Source of the DNA: Halobacillus aidingensis
Lineage (GTDB): Bacteria > Bacillota > Bacilli > Bacillales > Halobacillaceae
Direction: 5' to 3'
NCBI RefSeq assembly: GCF_900104185.1
Contig: NZ_FNIZ01000011.1
Coordinates: 1 to 64,000 of the forward strand
Length of the DNA: 64,000 nt
The translations under genes were made by a program, and so were the position numbers. Position 1 is the first letter of the stretch, and the number at the start of each line of letters is the position of its first letter. The notes beneath the pieces are model-generated. The model did not search any database, was not told where the DNA came from, and saw only the letters and a program-made list of their open reading frames with translations. Below, in pieces: positions 46,939-55,493 of the stretch.

Positions 46939-47898
46939 GTGGTATGGAAAACTCGCGTCACAGAAGCTTTAGGCATTACATACCCGATTATCCAGGGAGG
47001 ACTTGCTCACCTCGCTTATTCTGACTTGGCTGCAGCGGTTTCAAACGCTGGCGGGCTCGGTCAGTTAACGGCAATGAGTATGGAAGGTCCCGATCAACTG
47101 AGAGAAGAGATTGATGCCGTAAGAGAAAAAACAAACCGTCCGTTTGGAGTGAATTTCGCGATTGGTCAACATGGGCGACCATTTGAAGAGATGGTTCAAG
47201 TGGCTGTGGAAGAAAAGGTGCCGGTCATCTCTGTGACCGGCGGAAATCCTGCACCAGTTCTTGAGCTTGTCAAAGGCACTGGAATAAAAACCCTCGTACT
47301 TGTAGCGGCAAGACGGCAGGCCGTTAAAGCAGAAGAGCTGGGAGCTGATGCTGTTATGGTCGTCGGTCATGAAGGCGGTGGACACCTCGGGCGCGATGAT
47401 GTCGGTACATTCGTCTTGACGCCACAAGTCGTGGACGCCGTGGATATACCTGTCATTGCTTCAGGAGGGATCGGAGACGGAAGAGGTCTGATGGCTGCGC
47501 TTGCTTTAGGAGCGGAAGGTGTGGAAATGGGGACGCGGTTTATCGCAACCAAAGAGTGTGTGCACGCCCATCCCGCTTATCTGGAAGCTTTGATTGAAGC
47601 AGACGAAACATCCACCACTGTCATCAAAAGGAGTTTGAAGGCCCCGGCCCGTGCCTTGAAAAATGATTGGACAGCGCGTATTTTGGAACTGGAAGATGAA
47701 CAAGCGGGGTATGAAGGCTTAAAATCTTACATCAACGGCGAAGCGAATAAAAAGTTCATTTATGATGGAAAACAAGCTTACGGATTCGGATGGGCTGGTC
47801 AAGTGGCTTCAAGGATCCATGACGTTCCATCGGTCGATGAATTGTTCAAACGTATCGTCACAGAAGCGGAAGAAATCCGCAACAGGTGGAGCAAGTAA
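46939..47898 (+). CDS. nitronate monooxygenase / FabK-like FMN enzyme
   Basis: 319 residues, TIM-barrel FMN protein. It has YPIIQGGLAHLAYSDLAAAVSNAGG..., the GxxGxG-type VVGHEGGGHLGR, and the phosphate-binding VIASGGIGDGRGLMAALALGAEGVEMGTRF. The histidine in GHEGGGH corresponds to the catalytic base of 2-nitropropane dioxygenases. It may oxidise propionate-3-nitronate; a FabK-type enoyl-ACP reductase role cannot be excluded. GTG 46939 is chosen because AGGGGAGGG precedes it. Followed by yktA 12 bases later, probably one transcript. Confidence 0.85.
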   Translation: MVWKTRVTEALGITYPIIQGGLAHLAYSDLAAAVSNAGGLGQLTAMSMEGPDQLREEIDAVREKTNRPFGVNFAIGQHGRPFEEMVQVAVEEKVPVISVTGGNPAPVLELVKGTGIKTLVLVAARRQAVKAEELGADAVMVVGHEGGGHLGRDDVGTFVLTPQVVDAVDIPVIASGGIGDGRGLMAALALGAEGVEMGTRFIATKECVHAHPAYLEALIEADETSTTVIKRSLKAPARALKNDWTARILELEDEQAGYEGLKSYINGEANKKFIYDGKQAYGFGWAGQVASRIHDVPSVDELFKRIVTEAEEIRNRWSK

Positions 47899-47910
47899 GG
47901 AGGAAGAATA

Positions 47911-48183
47911 ATGAGTTATACGTATCCAATCGATGAAATTTATTGGTCTAAAGAAGAAATTATTGATGTTGTCAATTTTTACAGCATGGTCGAACAAGCC
48001 TATGAAAAAGGAGTCGATCGTGATGAGCTTATGCTCGCCTATACCCGGTTCAAACAGATCGTCCCATCTAAAAGTGAAGAAAAAACGTTGTGCGGACAAT
48101 TTGAAAAAGAATCCGGCTATTCCTGCTACAGAGCTGTCAAACAGGCGAAAGGTCTGAGTAAAGGTGAAAAAGTGAAGATGTAA
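47911..48183 (+). CDS. yktA: YktA family protein (UPF0223)
   Basis: 90 residues, a small helical protein of the UPF0223 family. Recognisable are YPIDEIYWSKEEIIDVVNFY and AYEKGVDRDELMLAYTRFK. Function unknown. AAGGAGGAAGAATA precedes ATG. Follows speA in B. subtilis as well; here the nitronate monooxygenase gene lies between. Confidence 0.9.
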   Translation: MSYTYPIDEIYWSKEEIIDVVNFYSMVEQAYEKGVDRDELMLAYTRFKQIVPSKSEEKTLCGQFEKESGYSCYRAVKQAKGLSKGEKVKM

Positions 48184-48185
48184 AC

Positions 48186-48221
48186 GAAAAAAGGCGCTCC
48201 ATTAAGGGGCGCCTTTTCTTT
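48186..48221 (+). terminator. bidirectional terminator between yktA and yktB
   Basis: AAAAAAGGCGC pairs with GCGCCTTTTCTTT; serves convergent genes. Confidence 0.82.
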
Positions 48222-48858
48222 ACTGATCCAGTTGTTTTGTGAAGCGGTATAAAGGTTCAAGGGTTTGGAACGTTTCTTTACAAAGCTCAATGAAAGCATC
48301 CGGATCTTTCAAACGGGCATCTCCACGTTCAATGTTCCTGCCACACAAGATCTCTGCTTTTTTCACCGTTTTCAGACGCTCGGTCATACTCAAAAACTTA
48401 TCCTCATCTACGTCTGACTGGGGAATGCTGTCAGGCTTCATATGATCGATGGACCATACATAGTCTTCCGGGATATGACGCAGCACTTCATCCTTATTTT
48501 GCTCCAGTTTATATGCAAAGTCCTGTTTAATGGGACTTTCGTAGATCACAGCAAACCAAATGAATACATGTGACTCCCACAGACCAATTTGGAAGTGAGG
48601 AAGCTTCTTGTATCCGCGTTTATTTGAAGCAAGAGCCGCCCACGTATCATTCGGCGGGTTCGTCTTCCGGCGTGCGTGTCTCGCAACGTGTACAAACATT
48701 TCGTCACCAGTCATCGCAGTGACATCTGCCGCGAGTTCTGTCGCTACAGCCTCAAGCTTCGGAGAAATGCGATCTCTTAAAGCCTCCATTCTATTTTCCA
48801 ATCCGGGAATGGAAAAAACGTCAAAGTCTTCCTGTGTAAATCCACTAAATGTCGTCAT
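48220..48858 (-). CDS. yktB: YktB family protein (UPF0637/DUF1054)
   Basis: 212 residues, the same length as B. subtilis YktB. It starts MTTFSGFTQEDFDVFSIPGL and contains HVARHARRKTNPPNDTWAA and FQIGLWESHVFIWFAVIYE, typical of DUF1054. Function unknown; soluble, no signal. GGAGGAGTTGATCGA precedes ATG. Adjacent to yktA in both genomes. Confidence 0.92.
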   Translation of the reverse strand: MTTFSGFTQEDFDVFSIPGLENRMEALRDRISPKLEAVATELAADVTAMTGDEMFVHVARHARRKTNPPNDTWAALASNKRGYKKLPHFQIGLWESHVFIWFAVIYESPIKQDFAYKLEQNKDEVLRHIPEDYVWSIDHMKPDSIPQSDVDEDKFLSMTERLKTVKKAEILCGRNIERGDARLKDPDAFIELCKETFQTLEPLYRFTKQLDQ

Positions 48859-49037
48859 TCGATCAACTCCTCCATTTTCTCGCCCTTATTTTACCACAAG
48901 AAAACACGGTTACTAAGTGATGTGTTCGCATGGTTTGATTTCTGTAAAAATGGGTTACATATAAGTAATCTAATTGAAACTTCTGTCGCAAAAGTCACAT
49001 ATATATAAAGTAAGGATTTGAAAGGGAGGAATTAGCA

Positions 49038-49226
49038 GTGAAACATGTCATGGAAGCATTGCGTAAAAGAGAAGCTGAAGAGAAGCTCCCGGTAATCCGT
49101 ATGGAGATTGATTACGAACTGGTGACCTTGCACGATGCCATGATCGCCGGAGATGTCGAACAAATGAAAAAAACAAAGAGAAGACTCTCTGAACTTCGTA
49201 AGCAATTGATTGAATGGTCCATATAA
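49038..49226 (+). CDS. ykzI: YkzI-like small helical protein
   Basis: 62 residues, highly charged, likely two helices (MKHVMEALRKREAEEK; DVEQMKKTKRRLSELRKQL). Size and place between yktB and suhB (yktC) match B. subtilis ykzI. GTG start after GGGAGGAATTAGCA. Function unknown. Terminator immediately downstream. Confidence 0.78.
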   Translation: MKHVMEALRKREAEEKLPVIRMEIDYELVTLHDAMIAGDVEQMKKTKRRLSELRKQLIEWSI

Positions 49227-49227
49227 G

Positions 49228-49260
49228 AGCGAGCAACACTAAAGTTGCTCGTTTTTTTTA
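49228..49260 (+). terminator. terminator of ykzI
   Basis: GAGCGAGCAAC pairs with GTTGCTCGTTTTTTTT. Confidence 0.88.
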
Positions 49261-49292
49261 TTGCTTTTAACCAGATAACTTATTGACTAATA

Positions 49293-49836
49293 GGGCAGGA
49301 TTGTGGAAGCCTCTGTATCGAGAAAACAGGGGTTCGGGGTTCGTTGCCAAGTGGAGCGTTAGGGTTGGTTGGGAAACTACTCGCTTTCCTGTGGGGGAGT
49401 GGCAAACTTCCTCGGGCTACGCCCTGCGGGATCTCACCTATCTCCTTCTCCCACGGGAGTGTCGCAGTTCCCAACCAACCCATTCAATGTAAGGGAGAAA
49501 CGAACCCCTTTGCAGAGGGTGTGTGTGTTCCACTATCCATGTCATAGTGTTACCAAGCGCTCTGTAGTAGCTTCCAATGTGGGATATCCACTCTTTATCA
49601 TCGGCCTGCTAATCATAGTAGATTTCCTTTGGGGAAGTGGTTTCGAGACACTTATATGTTAAAGGGGCGGCGGGGGATGGGGAGACTCCTGCGGGAAGAG
49701 AGTGCTTGGTGAGACCCCGCAGGACGGCAGTCCGAGGAGGCTCAACGCGCTCCCGCGGAAAGCGAGTCATCCCCCGCCGCCCCGAACCGCTCACTCAAAA
49801 GTCTCGAAACTGAGTCTTCCACAATCAGGAGCTTTA
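49293..49836 (-). repeat. composite palindromic element, copy 6 (M2'-core-M1')
   Basis: Starts GGCAGGATTGTGGAAGCCTC. M2' at about 49325-49530, core remnant CAAGCGCTCTGTAGTAGCTT near 49554, M1' at about 49640-49830, ending AAGTCTCGAAACTGAGTCTT and CACAATCAGGAGCTT. It begins 33 bases after the ykzI terminator and precedes suhB. Open frames inside it are not genes. Confidence 0.87.
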
Positions 49837-49921
49837 GTGGGACAAGGAGGGCGGATTTGATGCAATGTCTGGTTGGATTTGGTACGATAAAGATTGATAC
49901 TTATAAAAGGGGTACGATGTT

Positions 49922-50731
49922 ATGGATCAACAGAAAAAGAACGAGATTTTTGAACACGCAAAAGCTTGGGTCTTGGAAGCTGGTGAACGAATCAAAAGCA
50001 ATATTGATTCGCCTCGATCCATTGAAACGAAATCCAACCCGAACGACCTGGTTACAGAAATGGATCAGGAAACAGAACAATTTTTCGCGAAAAAAATCAA
50101 TGAGACGTATCCGGATCATTATTTATTAGGAGAAGAGGGATTCGGAGATGAAATAGAAGACCTCGGAGGAACCGTCTGGATTGTAGATCCGATTGATGGA
50201 ACCATGAATTTTGTCCATCAAAAAAGAAATTTCGCCATTTCTGTCGGAGTATATTATGAAGGTGTCGGTGAAATCGGATTGATTTATAATGTGATGGACG
50301 GTACTTTGTACACTGCCAAACGAGGGGAAGGGGCCTATAAGAACGAAGAAAGGTTACCTCGACTTGATGAAAAGCGTCCTTTGAATCAGTCGATCCTTGC
50401 GCTTAATACTTCCTGGTTAATTCCTGAAAATCCACACGTGGATCACAAAGGGATGGAAGATCTAGTGAAAAAATTACGCAGTACAAGATCTTATGGTTCT
50501 GCCGCTTTGGAATTTGCTTTTGTAGCCGAAGGACTTCTGGATGGGTACTTGACGATGACATTGATGCCGTGGGATTACGCTGCTGGAAGTGTTATCGTTC
50601 GTGAAGTGGGTGGAATCGTTACCCGTGCGGACCGAGAGGAATTGGATTTGTTGAACAAGACGACAGTCCTCGCAAGCCGGTCGAACATTCATGAAGAAAT
50701 ATCGAAGGATTACGTCCGTTTGAAGAAATAA
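49922..50731 (+). CDS. suhB: inositol monophosphatase family protein (YktC/SuhB)
   Basis: 269 residues. Metal-binding motifs of the Li+-sensitive phosphatase family: GEEGFGDE, the WIVDPIDGTMNF block and PWDYAAGSVIVREVGG. Hydrolyses inositol-1-phosphate or a related phosphate such as fructose-1,6-bisphosphate or NADP in some members. AAAAGGGGTACGATGTT precedes ATG. Position matches B. subtilis yktC. Confidence 0.93.
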   Translation: MDQQKKNEIFEHAKAWVLEAGERIKSNIDSPRSIETKSNPNDLVTEMDQETEQFFAKKINETYPDHYLLGEEGFGDEIEDLGGTVWIVDPIDGTMNFVHQKRNFAISVGVYYEGVGEIGLIYNVMDGTLYTAKRGEGAYKNEERLPRLDEKRPLNQSILALNTSWLIPENPHVDHKGMEDLVKKLRSTRSYGSAALEFAFVAEGLLDGYLTMTLMPWDYAAGSVIVREVGGIVTRADREELDLLNKTTVLASRSNIHEEISKDYVRLKK

Positions 50732-50732
50732 A

Positions 50733-50762
50733 AGAAAGCGACCCCAATCGAGGTCGCTTTCT
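50733..50762 (+). terminator. bidirectional terminator between suhB and ylaF
   Basis: AAAGCGACC pairs with GGTCGCTTT across CCAATCGA. Convergent genes; T-run is short on both sides. Confidence 0.72.
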
Positions 50763-50769
50763 GCATGTT

Positions 50770-50949
50770 TCAGGACATTTGCTGTTGTTTTCTTTTTCTT
50801 CTCAAACCTACACTCATAAGGGCAAATCCCGAAAAGAAAAGGACGGCTGCAAGCCAGAAGATTTCTTGGCCGATAGCAAACCCAACAGCGATAAATGATA
50901 AAATTACGAGACAGGCTAATAGTGCTGTGTTCATATGAAAGTTTTTCAA
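50770..50949 (-). CDS. ylaF: YlaF-like small membrane protein
   Basis: 59 residues: two hydrophobic segments separated by a short turn (LLACLVILSFIAVGFAIG; FWLAAVLFFSGFALMSVG), then a basic tail RRKRKQQQ, placing both ends inside. Size and position match B. subtilis YlaF. TTG 50949 is chosen for GAGGTGA 8 bases before it. In B. subtilis the next gene is typA; here it is missing. Confidence 0.78.
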   Translation of the reverse strand: MKNFHMNTALLACLVILSFIAVGFAIGQEIFWLAAVLFFSGFALMSVGLRRKRKQQQMS

Positions 50950-51079
50950 AAGGCTCACCTCTATTCAGGTCTATTATATAGGATTTGTCTAAATAATGAA
51001 AATGGTTTCACGGGTAGCATCCAGTGAGGCTTTCTAGTATGATAGATAACAGAATAGGGTATCCATGAGGAGGAACATC

Positions 51080-51460
51080 ATGAACGATATGTCCACACTA
51101 CCTGTGCCGACGGATCTATGGCCTGTCGCCGATTTCTTTTTCCGCGGATTCGGGAGTGAAGTGAACTTAAACGATGAAAGCGAAGTGACCATGCTCTTTC
51201 GTTCTTTCATGCTACTATACTTAACGACTGTTATTCTCGCTATCATTACATTCAAGCTTGGATTCGCCAGAAAATTACCTTTGATGAAAACAATCGTTGT
51301 TTATTCCGTTCTCATCATAGGTACATTTATTTTAACCTTGATCCTTGGATTGAATTTGCCCCTTCCTGAAAGTTTGGTTGTAGCGGCCTTAATTCTGGGT
51401 ATTTACCGGATCCGACTCCATAGAGAGCGCGGAGCCCGTCAGCAAAATGAATCATCCTGA
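51080..51460 (+). CDS. ylaH: YlaH-like membrane protein
   Basis: 126 residues with three predicted membrane helices (LLYLTTVILAIITFKLGF; TIVVYSVLIIGTFILTLILG; LVVAALILGIYRI) after a hydrophilic 50-residue N terminus, ending in a charged tail. Matches the YlaH family by helix arrangement and location; the N terminus is longer than in the B. subtilis protein (about 105). GAGGAGGAACATC precedes ATG 51080. Function unknown. Confidence 0.83.
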   Translation: MNDMSTLPVPTDLWPVADFFFRGFGSEVNLNDESEVTMLFRSFMLLYLTTVILAIITFKLGFARKLPLMKTIVVYSVLIIGTFILTLILGLNLPLPESLVVAALILGIYRIRLHRERGARQQNESS

Positions 51461-51540
51461 CCCCAAAGCTCCTTTCCTTATTAAAGAAAGGGGCTTTTGC
51501 TTTGCCCGAAAATGATTTTTCATTAGTTATTAAAGAATAT

Positions 51541-52035
51541 GGCAGGATTGTGGAAGACTCAGTTTCGAGATTACTGGGGTTCGTTACAAAGTTGAGCGTC
51601 AGGGGTAGTTGGGAAGCAACTCGCTTTCCTGCGGGGATGACGGCAAGCCTCCTCGAGCTAAAGCTCTGCGGGGTATCGCCAGTCAATCCATTCCCGCGGG
51701 AGTCTCGCAGCTTCCCAACCACCCCATTCGATAAATGTGAAAAACGATCCCACTTTGCCCAGGATGAGTGCCTTCCACCATCCCTGTTCTAGATTGATAA
51801 AGAGCTCTGTAGCAAGCTTTCCATGGAAAGTGTACAATCTTTAGTATCTACAAGCTACTATTGGAAGCTCCGCTATTTGTGGAAGTGTTTCGAGATACTT
51901 ATATGGCAAAGGGGCGGAGGGGAATGATGAGACTCCTGCGGGAAAAAGTGCTTGGTGAGACCCCACAGGACGCAGTCCGAGGAGGTTCACCGCGCTCCCG
52001 CGGAAAGCGAGCCATTCCCCGCAATCGGGAGCTTA
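51541..52035 (-). repeat. composite palindromic element, copy 7 (end-deleted)
   Basis: Starts GGCAGGATTGTGGAAGACTC. M2' at about 51575-51765, core GATAAAGAGCTCTGTAGCAA near 51797, M1' at about 51890-52022. The right end is deleted: ATTCCCCGCA joins directly to ATCGGGAGCTT, losing about 60 bases including the terminal inverted repeat, with a CA microhomology at the join. Between convergent ylaH and ylaI. Confidence 0.86.
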
Positions 52036-52053
52036 TCTTTAACTGTGAAATAT

Positions 52054-52083
52054 AAAAAGAGAGAGGCGGAACCTCTCTCTTTG
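52054..52083 (-). terminator. terminator of ylaI
   Basis: AAAGAGAGAGG pairs with CCTCTCTCTTT; on the minus strand followed by TTTATA. Confidence 0.82.
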
Positions 52084-52087
52084 GTAT

Positions 52088-52291
52088 CTAGCTTAAATGC
52101 TTTTCTTTTTTACGTTCTCTGTTGAACCGGAAATTCCCGGTAGCTAAACGTCTTTTGGTGTTTTCTTCTATACGATCGTGGCAGGATTGACACATGTACG
52201 TGTGAATCCGGCGATTCCGAAGTCGTTTTGCTTGTAGACAGTAGCTGTCAATTTTCTCAATTTCATCGCAAATGACGCATTGTACACGCAT
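52088..52291 (-). CDS. ylaI: YlaI zinc-ribbon protein (DUF2197)
   Basis: 67 residues. Two CxxC pairs (QCVICDEI and YMCQSCHDRI) flank the conserved AKRLRNRRIHTYMC block that defines YlaI. The C terminus is basic (NRERKKEKH). Predicted to bind zinc; function unknown. ATG 52291 lies 6 bases after GAGGTG. Between ylaH and ylaJ as in B. subtilis. A divergent paralogue lies at 5901. Confidence 0.92.
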   Translation of the reverse strand: MRVQCVICDEIEKIDSYCLQAKRLRNRRIHTYMCQSCHDRIEENTKRRLATGNFRFNRERKKEKHLS

Positions 52292-52419
52292 CTTTTTCAC
52301 CTCTATTTTCCATTCGATTACATATAGTTTAACATAATAAGTTTTTTATAAATAGATGAGATTTCCACGTTTGACTTCTATAGTGAATGGGAAATGTAAT
52401 TACAGAAGTAGAGGAAAGG

Positions 52420-52713
52420 ATGATTTACTTGAGAAAACGTTGGATTTTTACAGCTATTGGTGCCACTGTGGGAGGAACGGTTGCTTATTTCTTGAAAGAT
52501 GAGGACAAGCGTCAGCAAGTTAAAGACAAAGCAAAATCGATTCAGAGCAACCTAGGAAAATCAGAGGACATGCCAATCGAAGAAGCTGGCAAACCTGAGA
52601 CAGCCTCACTGGATAATTCAGACATGGTTGCAGAGGGATCTCAATTCGGTGTCCAATACTATAATGAGTTGACAGAAAAAGAAAGAGAAATCCTTGAGAA
52701 AAGCAACAGCTAA
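52420..52713 (+). CDS. small membrane-anchored hypothetical protein (YtxH-like)
   Basis: 97 residues. One N-terminal hydrophobic helix (WIFTAIGATVGGTVAYFL), then a lysine/aspartate-rich segment (KDEDKRQQVKDKAKSIQSNL) as in YtxH-type proteins, then an acidic tail with QFGVQYYNELTEKERE. Not present in the B. subtilis yla cluster as I remember it. The start is taken at ATG 52420 after GAGGAAAGG; TTG 52429 is possible. Its own terminator follows. Confidence 0.68.
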   Translation: MIYLRKRWIFTAIGATVGGTVAYFLKDEDKRQQVKDKAKSIQSNLGKSEDMPIEEAGKPETASLDNSDMVAEGSQFGVQYYNELTEKEREILEKSNS

Positions 52714-52741
52714 ATCCCGTGAGGATTTAGCTGTTTTTCTG
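52704..52741 (+). terminator. terminator of the YtxH-like gene
   Basis: AACAGCTAAATCC pairs with GGATTTAGCTGTT, followed by TTTCTG. Confidence 0.85.
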
Positions 52742-52746
52742 TTCAT

Positions 52747-53325
52747 TTAGTTTTGCTTTGATTGTTCTTTTTCAATTTGCTCAAGTTTCTTTTGGTCTTT
52801 CTCCGGCACAGAGTCCTGGTTTGAGTTGGATTGTGGTTTTTCTTCAACCGAACCACTCGGCATATAACGACTAACGATTTGACTCAGTTCATCCGTGACC
52901 GCTTCCACAGGGTGGCCTTCAGCCATTTTTTGCCCAAGGCTTCTGAGGCGTTCCACACCGTCAGCGTCTGCGATTACAGCCGCTTGCTTTCCGTAAGGGT
53001 CATGTTTCAAAGCTTCGGCTACAGAATATTTGATGACGCCGACGCGAGAGCGGTCGAGGTCTTTGTCCACATCGATTCCTACAACTACATAGTTGCCGAG
53101 GACGAGGGCTGTAGCATCATGAACATCCGGAACTTGAACGGCAAGCTTAGCCAGGTGCCGGGCTGCTTGCTGGCTCGTCATGTTTTTCTTTTCCACCGGA
53201 TCTGAATCCGTGACATACTTCAATTCAGGATCGTTTTGTCGCTCTTGAAGCAGTGACTCTTCACCACCGTTTTGCTGACACGCAACTAAGGTCAAAAGGG
53301 CTGCTAACCAAATTAATTTTTTCAA
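52747..53325 (-). CDS. ylaJ: YhcN/YlaJ family sporulation-type lipoprotein
   Basis: 192 residues. Lipobox LVAC, then a conserved domain with ATALVLGNYVVVGIDVDKDL and VIADADGVERLRSLGQKM, characteristic of the Spore_YhcN_YlaJ family, then a polar glutamine/lysine-rich tail. B. subtilis YlaJ is linked to spore germination. TTG 53325 is chosen; GGTGATT precedes it and GTG codons upstream lie in that site. It implies an endospore former. Confidence 0.86.
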   Translation of the reverse strand: MKKLIWLAALLTLVACQQNGGEESLLQERQNDPELKYVTDSDPVEKKNMTSQQAARHLAKLAVQVPDVHDATALVLGNYVVVGIDVDKDLDRSRVGVIKYSVAEALKHDPYGKQAAVIADADGVERLRSLGQKMAEGHPVEAVTDELSQIVSRYMPSGSVEEKPQSNSNQDSVPEKDQKKLEQIEKEQSKQN

Positions 53326-53377
53326 AGGAATCACCACTTTTTTTATTTATAGCCTGTGTCAGCTTGCAGATAATATA

Positions 53378-53404
53378 CAAAAAGGACAGCTTAAAAAGCT
53401 GCCC
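53378..53404 (-). terminator. terminator of ylaL
   Basis: On the minus strand GCAGCTT pairs with AAGCTGT around TTTAA-like loop bases, followed by CCTTTTTG. Confidence 0.65.
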
Positions 53405-53410
53405 AATTCA

Positions 53411-53905
53411 TTATTGTAATACGATTTTTTTAATTCCTTTGATCGGCTCAGAACGGTTGGATCCGTCTTTGAAATAAAGGTGAACAGGGCCATGTTCCTG
53501 CAAAGGCTTTCCATTTTCAGCAAAAAGTAAAAGCGACTCGGATAAAACATCTGCATCAATCACTTCTTCGCCTTCATCCGTGACCAGTGCCGCTTTTTTT
53601 ACGTCGGCTGCTGGTTCGCTGGTATGTAGGAAAGGCTTTAGCGGCATGAGAAAGGTGCCTTTTAAAATCCTTTGTTTTTCATAACGATTGATGCTTTTGT
53701 TGACAGGAGGGTTAATTTTTTGTTGATAGACTTCTCTGTCAAAACGAGTAGACTGTCTTTTCAACTCGTCTTCTTTCGTTGATTCTGTTGGATTTTCTTC
53801 ACCTTCGAATACTTCTGGGAACGTCTTTTTTCGATCATCGAAAATCCAGACGGTCGGGTCGAGTGTAATTGGGAATTTAACATTTCCTGCTATTTGAACT
53901 ATCAT
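53411..53905 (-). CDS. ylaL: YlaL family protein
   Basis: 164 residues starting MIVQIAGNVKFPITLDPTVW, with a middle region of glutamate-rich linker (FEGEENPTESTKEDEL) and a C-terminal domain with VHLYFKDGSNRSEPIKGIKKI. Assigned by position next to glsA (ylaM) and by size (B. subtilis about 158). Function unknown, no signal peptide. AAGGTGGCCACAGCC precedes ATG 53905. In B. subtilis the neighbour ylaK (PhoH-like) is on this side; it is missing here. Confidence 0.78.
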   Translation of the reverse strand: MIVQIAGNVKFPITLDPTVWIFDDRKKTFPEVFEGEENPTESTKEDELKRQSTRFDREVYQQKINPPVNKSINRYEKQRILKGTFLMPLKPFLHTSEPAADVKKAALVTDEGEEVIDADVLSESLLLFAENGKPLQEHGPVHLYFKDGSNRSEPIKGIKKIVLQ

Positions 53906-53995
53906 GGCTGTGGCCACCTTTCGATTAATAAAAAGTCATCCATCCAAAATCATAGCAAAAAATGAATTCGATTTCATTAAAGGAGGCGTGATCCA

Positions 53996-54925
53996 TTGAT
54001 TAAAGATATAACAGAAAACGTCCTGGAAGAATGGTTAGACAATGTACGCCCATATGCATACGATGGTCAAGTGGCCAACTATATCCCCGCATTATCACGC
54101 AGCAACCCGGAAGATCTTGCTGTCGCCATTCACTATATAGATGGGGATGCAGTGGAAGCTGGAGAAACGGAAGTGAGGTTTACCCTTCAAAGTATATCGA
54201 AAGTCATCTCACTTGCTTTGGCTCTTATGGATAACGGGGAAAGCTATGTGTTCGACCGTGTAGGTATGGAACCGACGGGCGATCCGTTTCACTCGATTTA
54301 CCGTCTGGAACAAATTCCATCCAAACCGCTCAATCCGATGATCAATGCCGGGGCCCTTGCGGTGACAAATATGATCCACGGAGATACGCCTGATGAAAAA
54401 GTAGGGCGCTTGTTGAGCTTTATTCATGACTTGACCGATGATCATTCCATCGGGTACAACGAAGAAGTGGCCACCTCGGAATTTGAATCCGCTTTTCTCA
54501 ACAGGTCCCTGCTTTTCTACATGAAGCAGCATCAGATTGTCACCGGTAGTGTAGAGGAAACTCTTGATGCCTATACCAAACAATGTGCGATTGAAGTGAA
54601 TGTTTGTCAACTTGCCCGTATTGGAGCGCTGCTTGCGAATGGTGGGAAGGACATCCACTCTGGGCGTAGAATCATACCGAAGCATCTTGCAAGAATTTGT
54701 AAAACATTTATGGTCACATGCGGCATGTATGATGCTTCAGGCTCCTTTGCTATCAAAGTGGGTATACCAGCAAAAAGTGGTGTCTCGGGATCCGTCCTCG
54801 CTTCGTTAAACGAATTTGGAGGAATCGCGGTTTATGGTCCGAGCCTTGATGAAAAGGGGAACAGCGTTGTCGGCTTGAGACTTTTAGAAATCCTATCTAA
54901 TCGCTACGATTTGTCGATCTTCTAA
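53996..54925 (+). CDS. glsA: glutaminase
   Basis: 309 residues of the serine-dependent glutaminase family (beta-lactamase-like fold). Catalytic SxxK is in LQSISKVISLALAL, followed by NPMINAGALAV and the tyrosine/glycine-rich GKDIHSGRRII and PAKSGVSGSVLA regions. Converts glutamine to glutamate and ammonia. TTG start after AGGAGGCGTGATCCA. Corresponds to B. subtilis GlsA2 (YlaM) by location. Confidence 0.94.
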   Translation: MIKDITENVLEEWLDNVRPYAYDGQVANYIPALSRSNPEDLAVAIHYIDGDAVEAGETEVRFTLQSISKVISLALALMDNGESYVFDRVGMEPTGDPFHSIYRLEQIPSKPLNPMINAGALAVTNMIHGDTPDEKVGRLLSFIHDLTDDHSIGYNEEVATSEFESAFLNRSLLFYMKQHQIVTGSVEETLDAYTKQCAIEVNVCQLARIGALLANGGKDIHSGRRIIPKHLARICKTFMVTCGMYDASGSFAIKVGIPAKSGVSGSVLASLNEFGGIAVYGPSLDEKGNSVVGLRLLEILSNRYDLSIF

Positions 54926-55006
54926 TTGTTCATTCCTATCTTGCAATTTATTGTGTTAAACGATAAGATAAAAAGAAGAAAGACTTGTACATTGGAGGGG
55001 ATTTTG

Positions 55007-55288
55007 ATGTTGTCTGATGTGGCTGTGGATCATCGAGAAAAAGCCTATGCCCTTCTAAAAGCTGACGCTGATAAAATACTAAGGTTAATAAAAGTACAGA
55101 TGGACAACTTGACGATGCCTCAGTGTCCACTCTACGAAGAAGTTTTAGATACACAAATGTTTGGATTATCCCGCGAAATTCATTTTGCGGTTCGCTTGAA
55201 TTTAATCAGCGACGAAGAAGGAAAAGCACTACTGGATAACCTTGAAAAACAGTTGAACGTTTTGCATGAGGCTGCACAGAAGTCATAA
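55007..55288 (+). CDS. ylaN: YlaN family protein
   Basis: 93 residues with the YlaN pattern [21 protein letters not shown] and [34 protein letters not shown] small helical protein, essential in B. subtilis under low iron and reported to act in iron homeostasis with Fur. ATG 55007 follows TTGGAGGGGATTTTG. In B. subtilis ftsW lies between ylaN and pycA; here only 205 bases separate them. Confidence 0.93.
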   Translation: MLSDVAVDHREKAYALLKADADKILRLIKVQMDNLTMPQCPLYEEVLDTQMFGLSREIHFAVRLNLISDEEGKALLDNLEKQLNVLHEAAQKS

Positions 55289-55294
55289 GATAAG

Positions 55295-55339
55295 AACTCA
55301 AATTGCGACGGTTTGTTGTGATTTGAGTTTTTTTATTTT
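55295..55339 (+). terminator. terminator of ylaN
   Basis: AACTCAAAT pairs with ATTTGAGTT across a 22-base partly paired loop, followed by TTTTTATTTT. Confidence 0.75.
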
Positions 55340-55493
55340 CACTTTTATACATATACGGAGAGATTTGAGAGGCTCCTCGTCAGTTATTTACAACTAAAAT
55401 TGTCAGATTTGAAGGAAATTTCGGTGTTTGAGTAGAAAACAATGTAACAGTACGTTCAAAGTTCTAAAACATAGACAAACAGGGAGTGGAATC

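Noticed and set aside
50997-51012. cre-like TGAAAATGGTTTCA upstream of ylaH
   Set aside because: The central CG required in the consensus is TG here, so it is not counted as a CcpA site.
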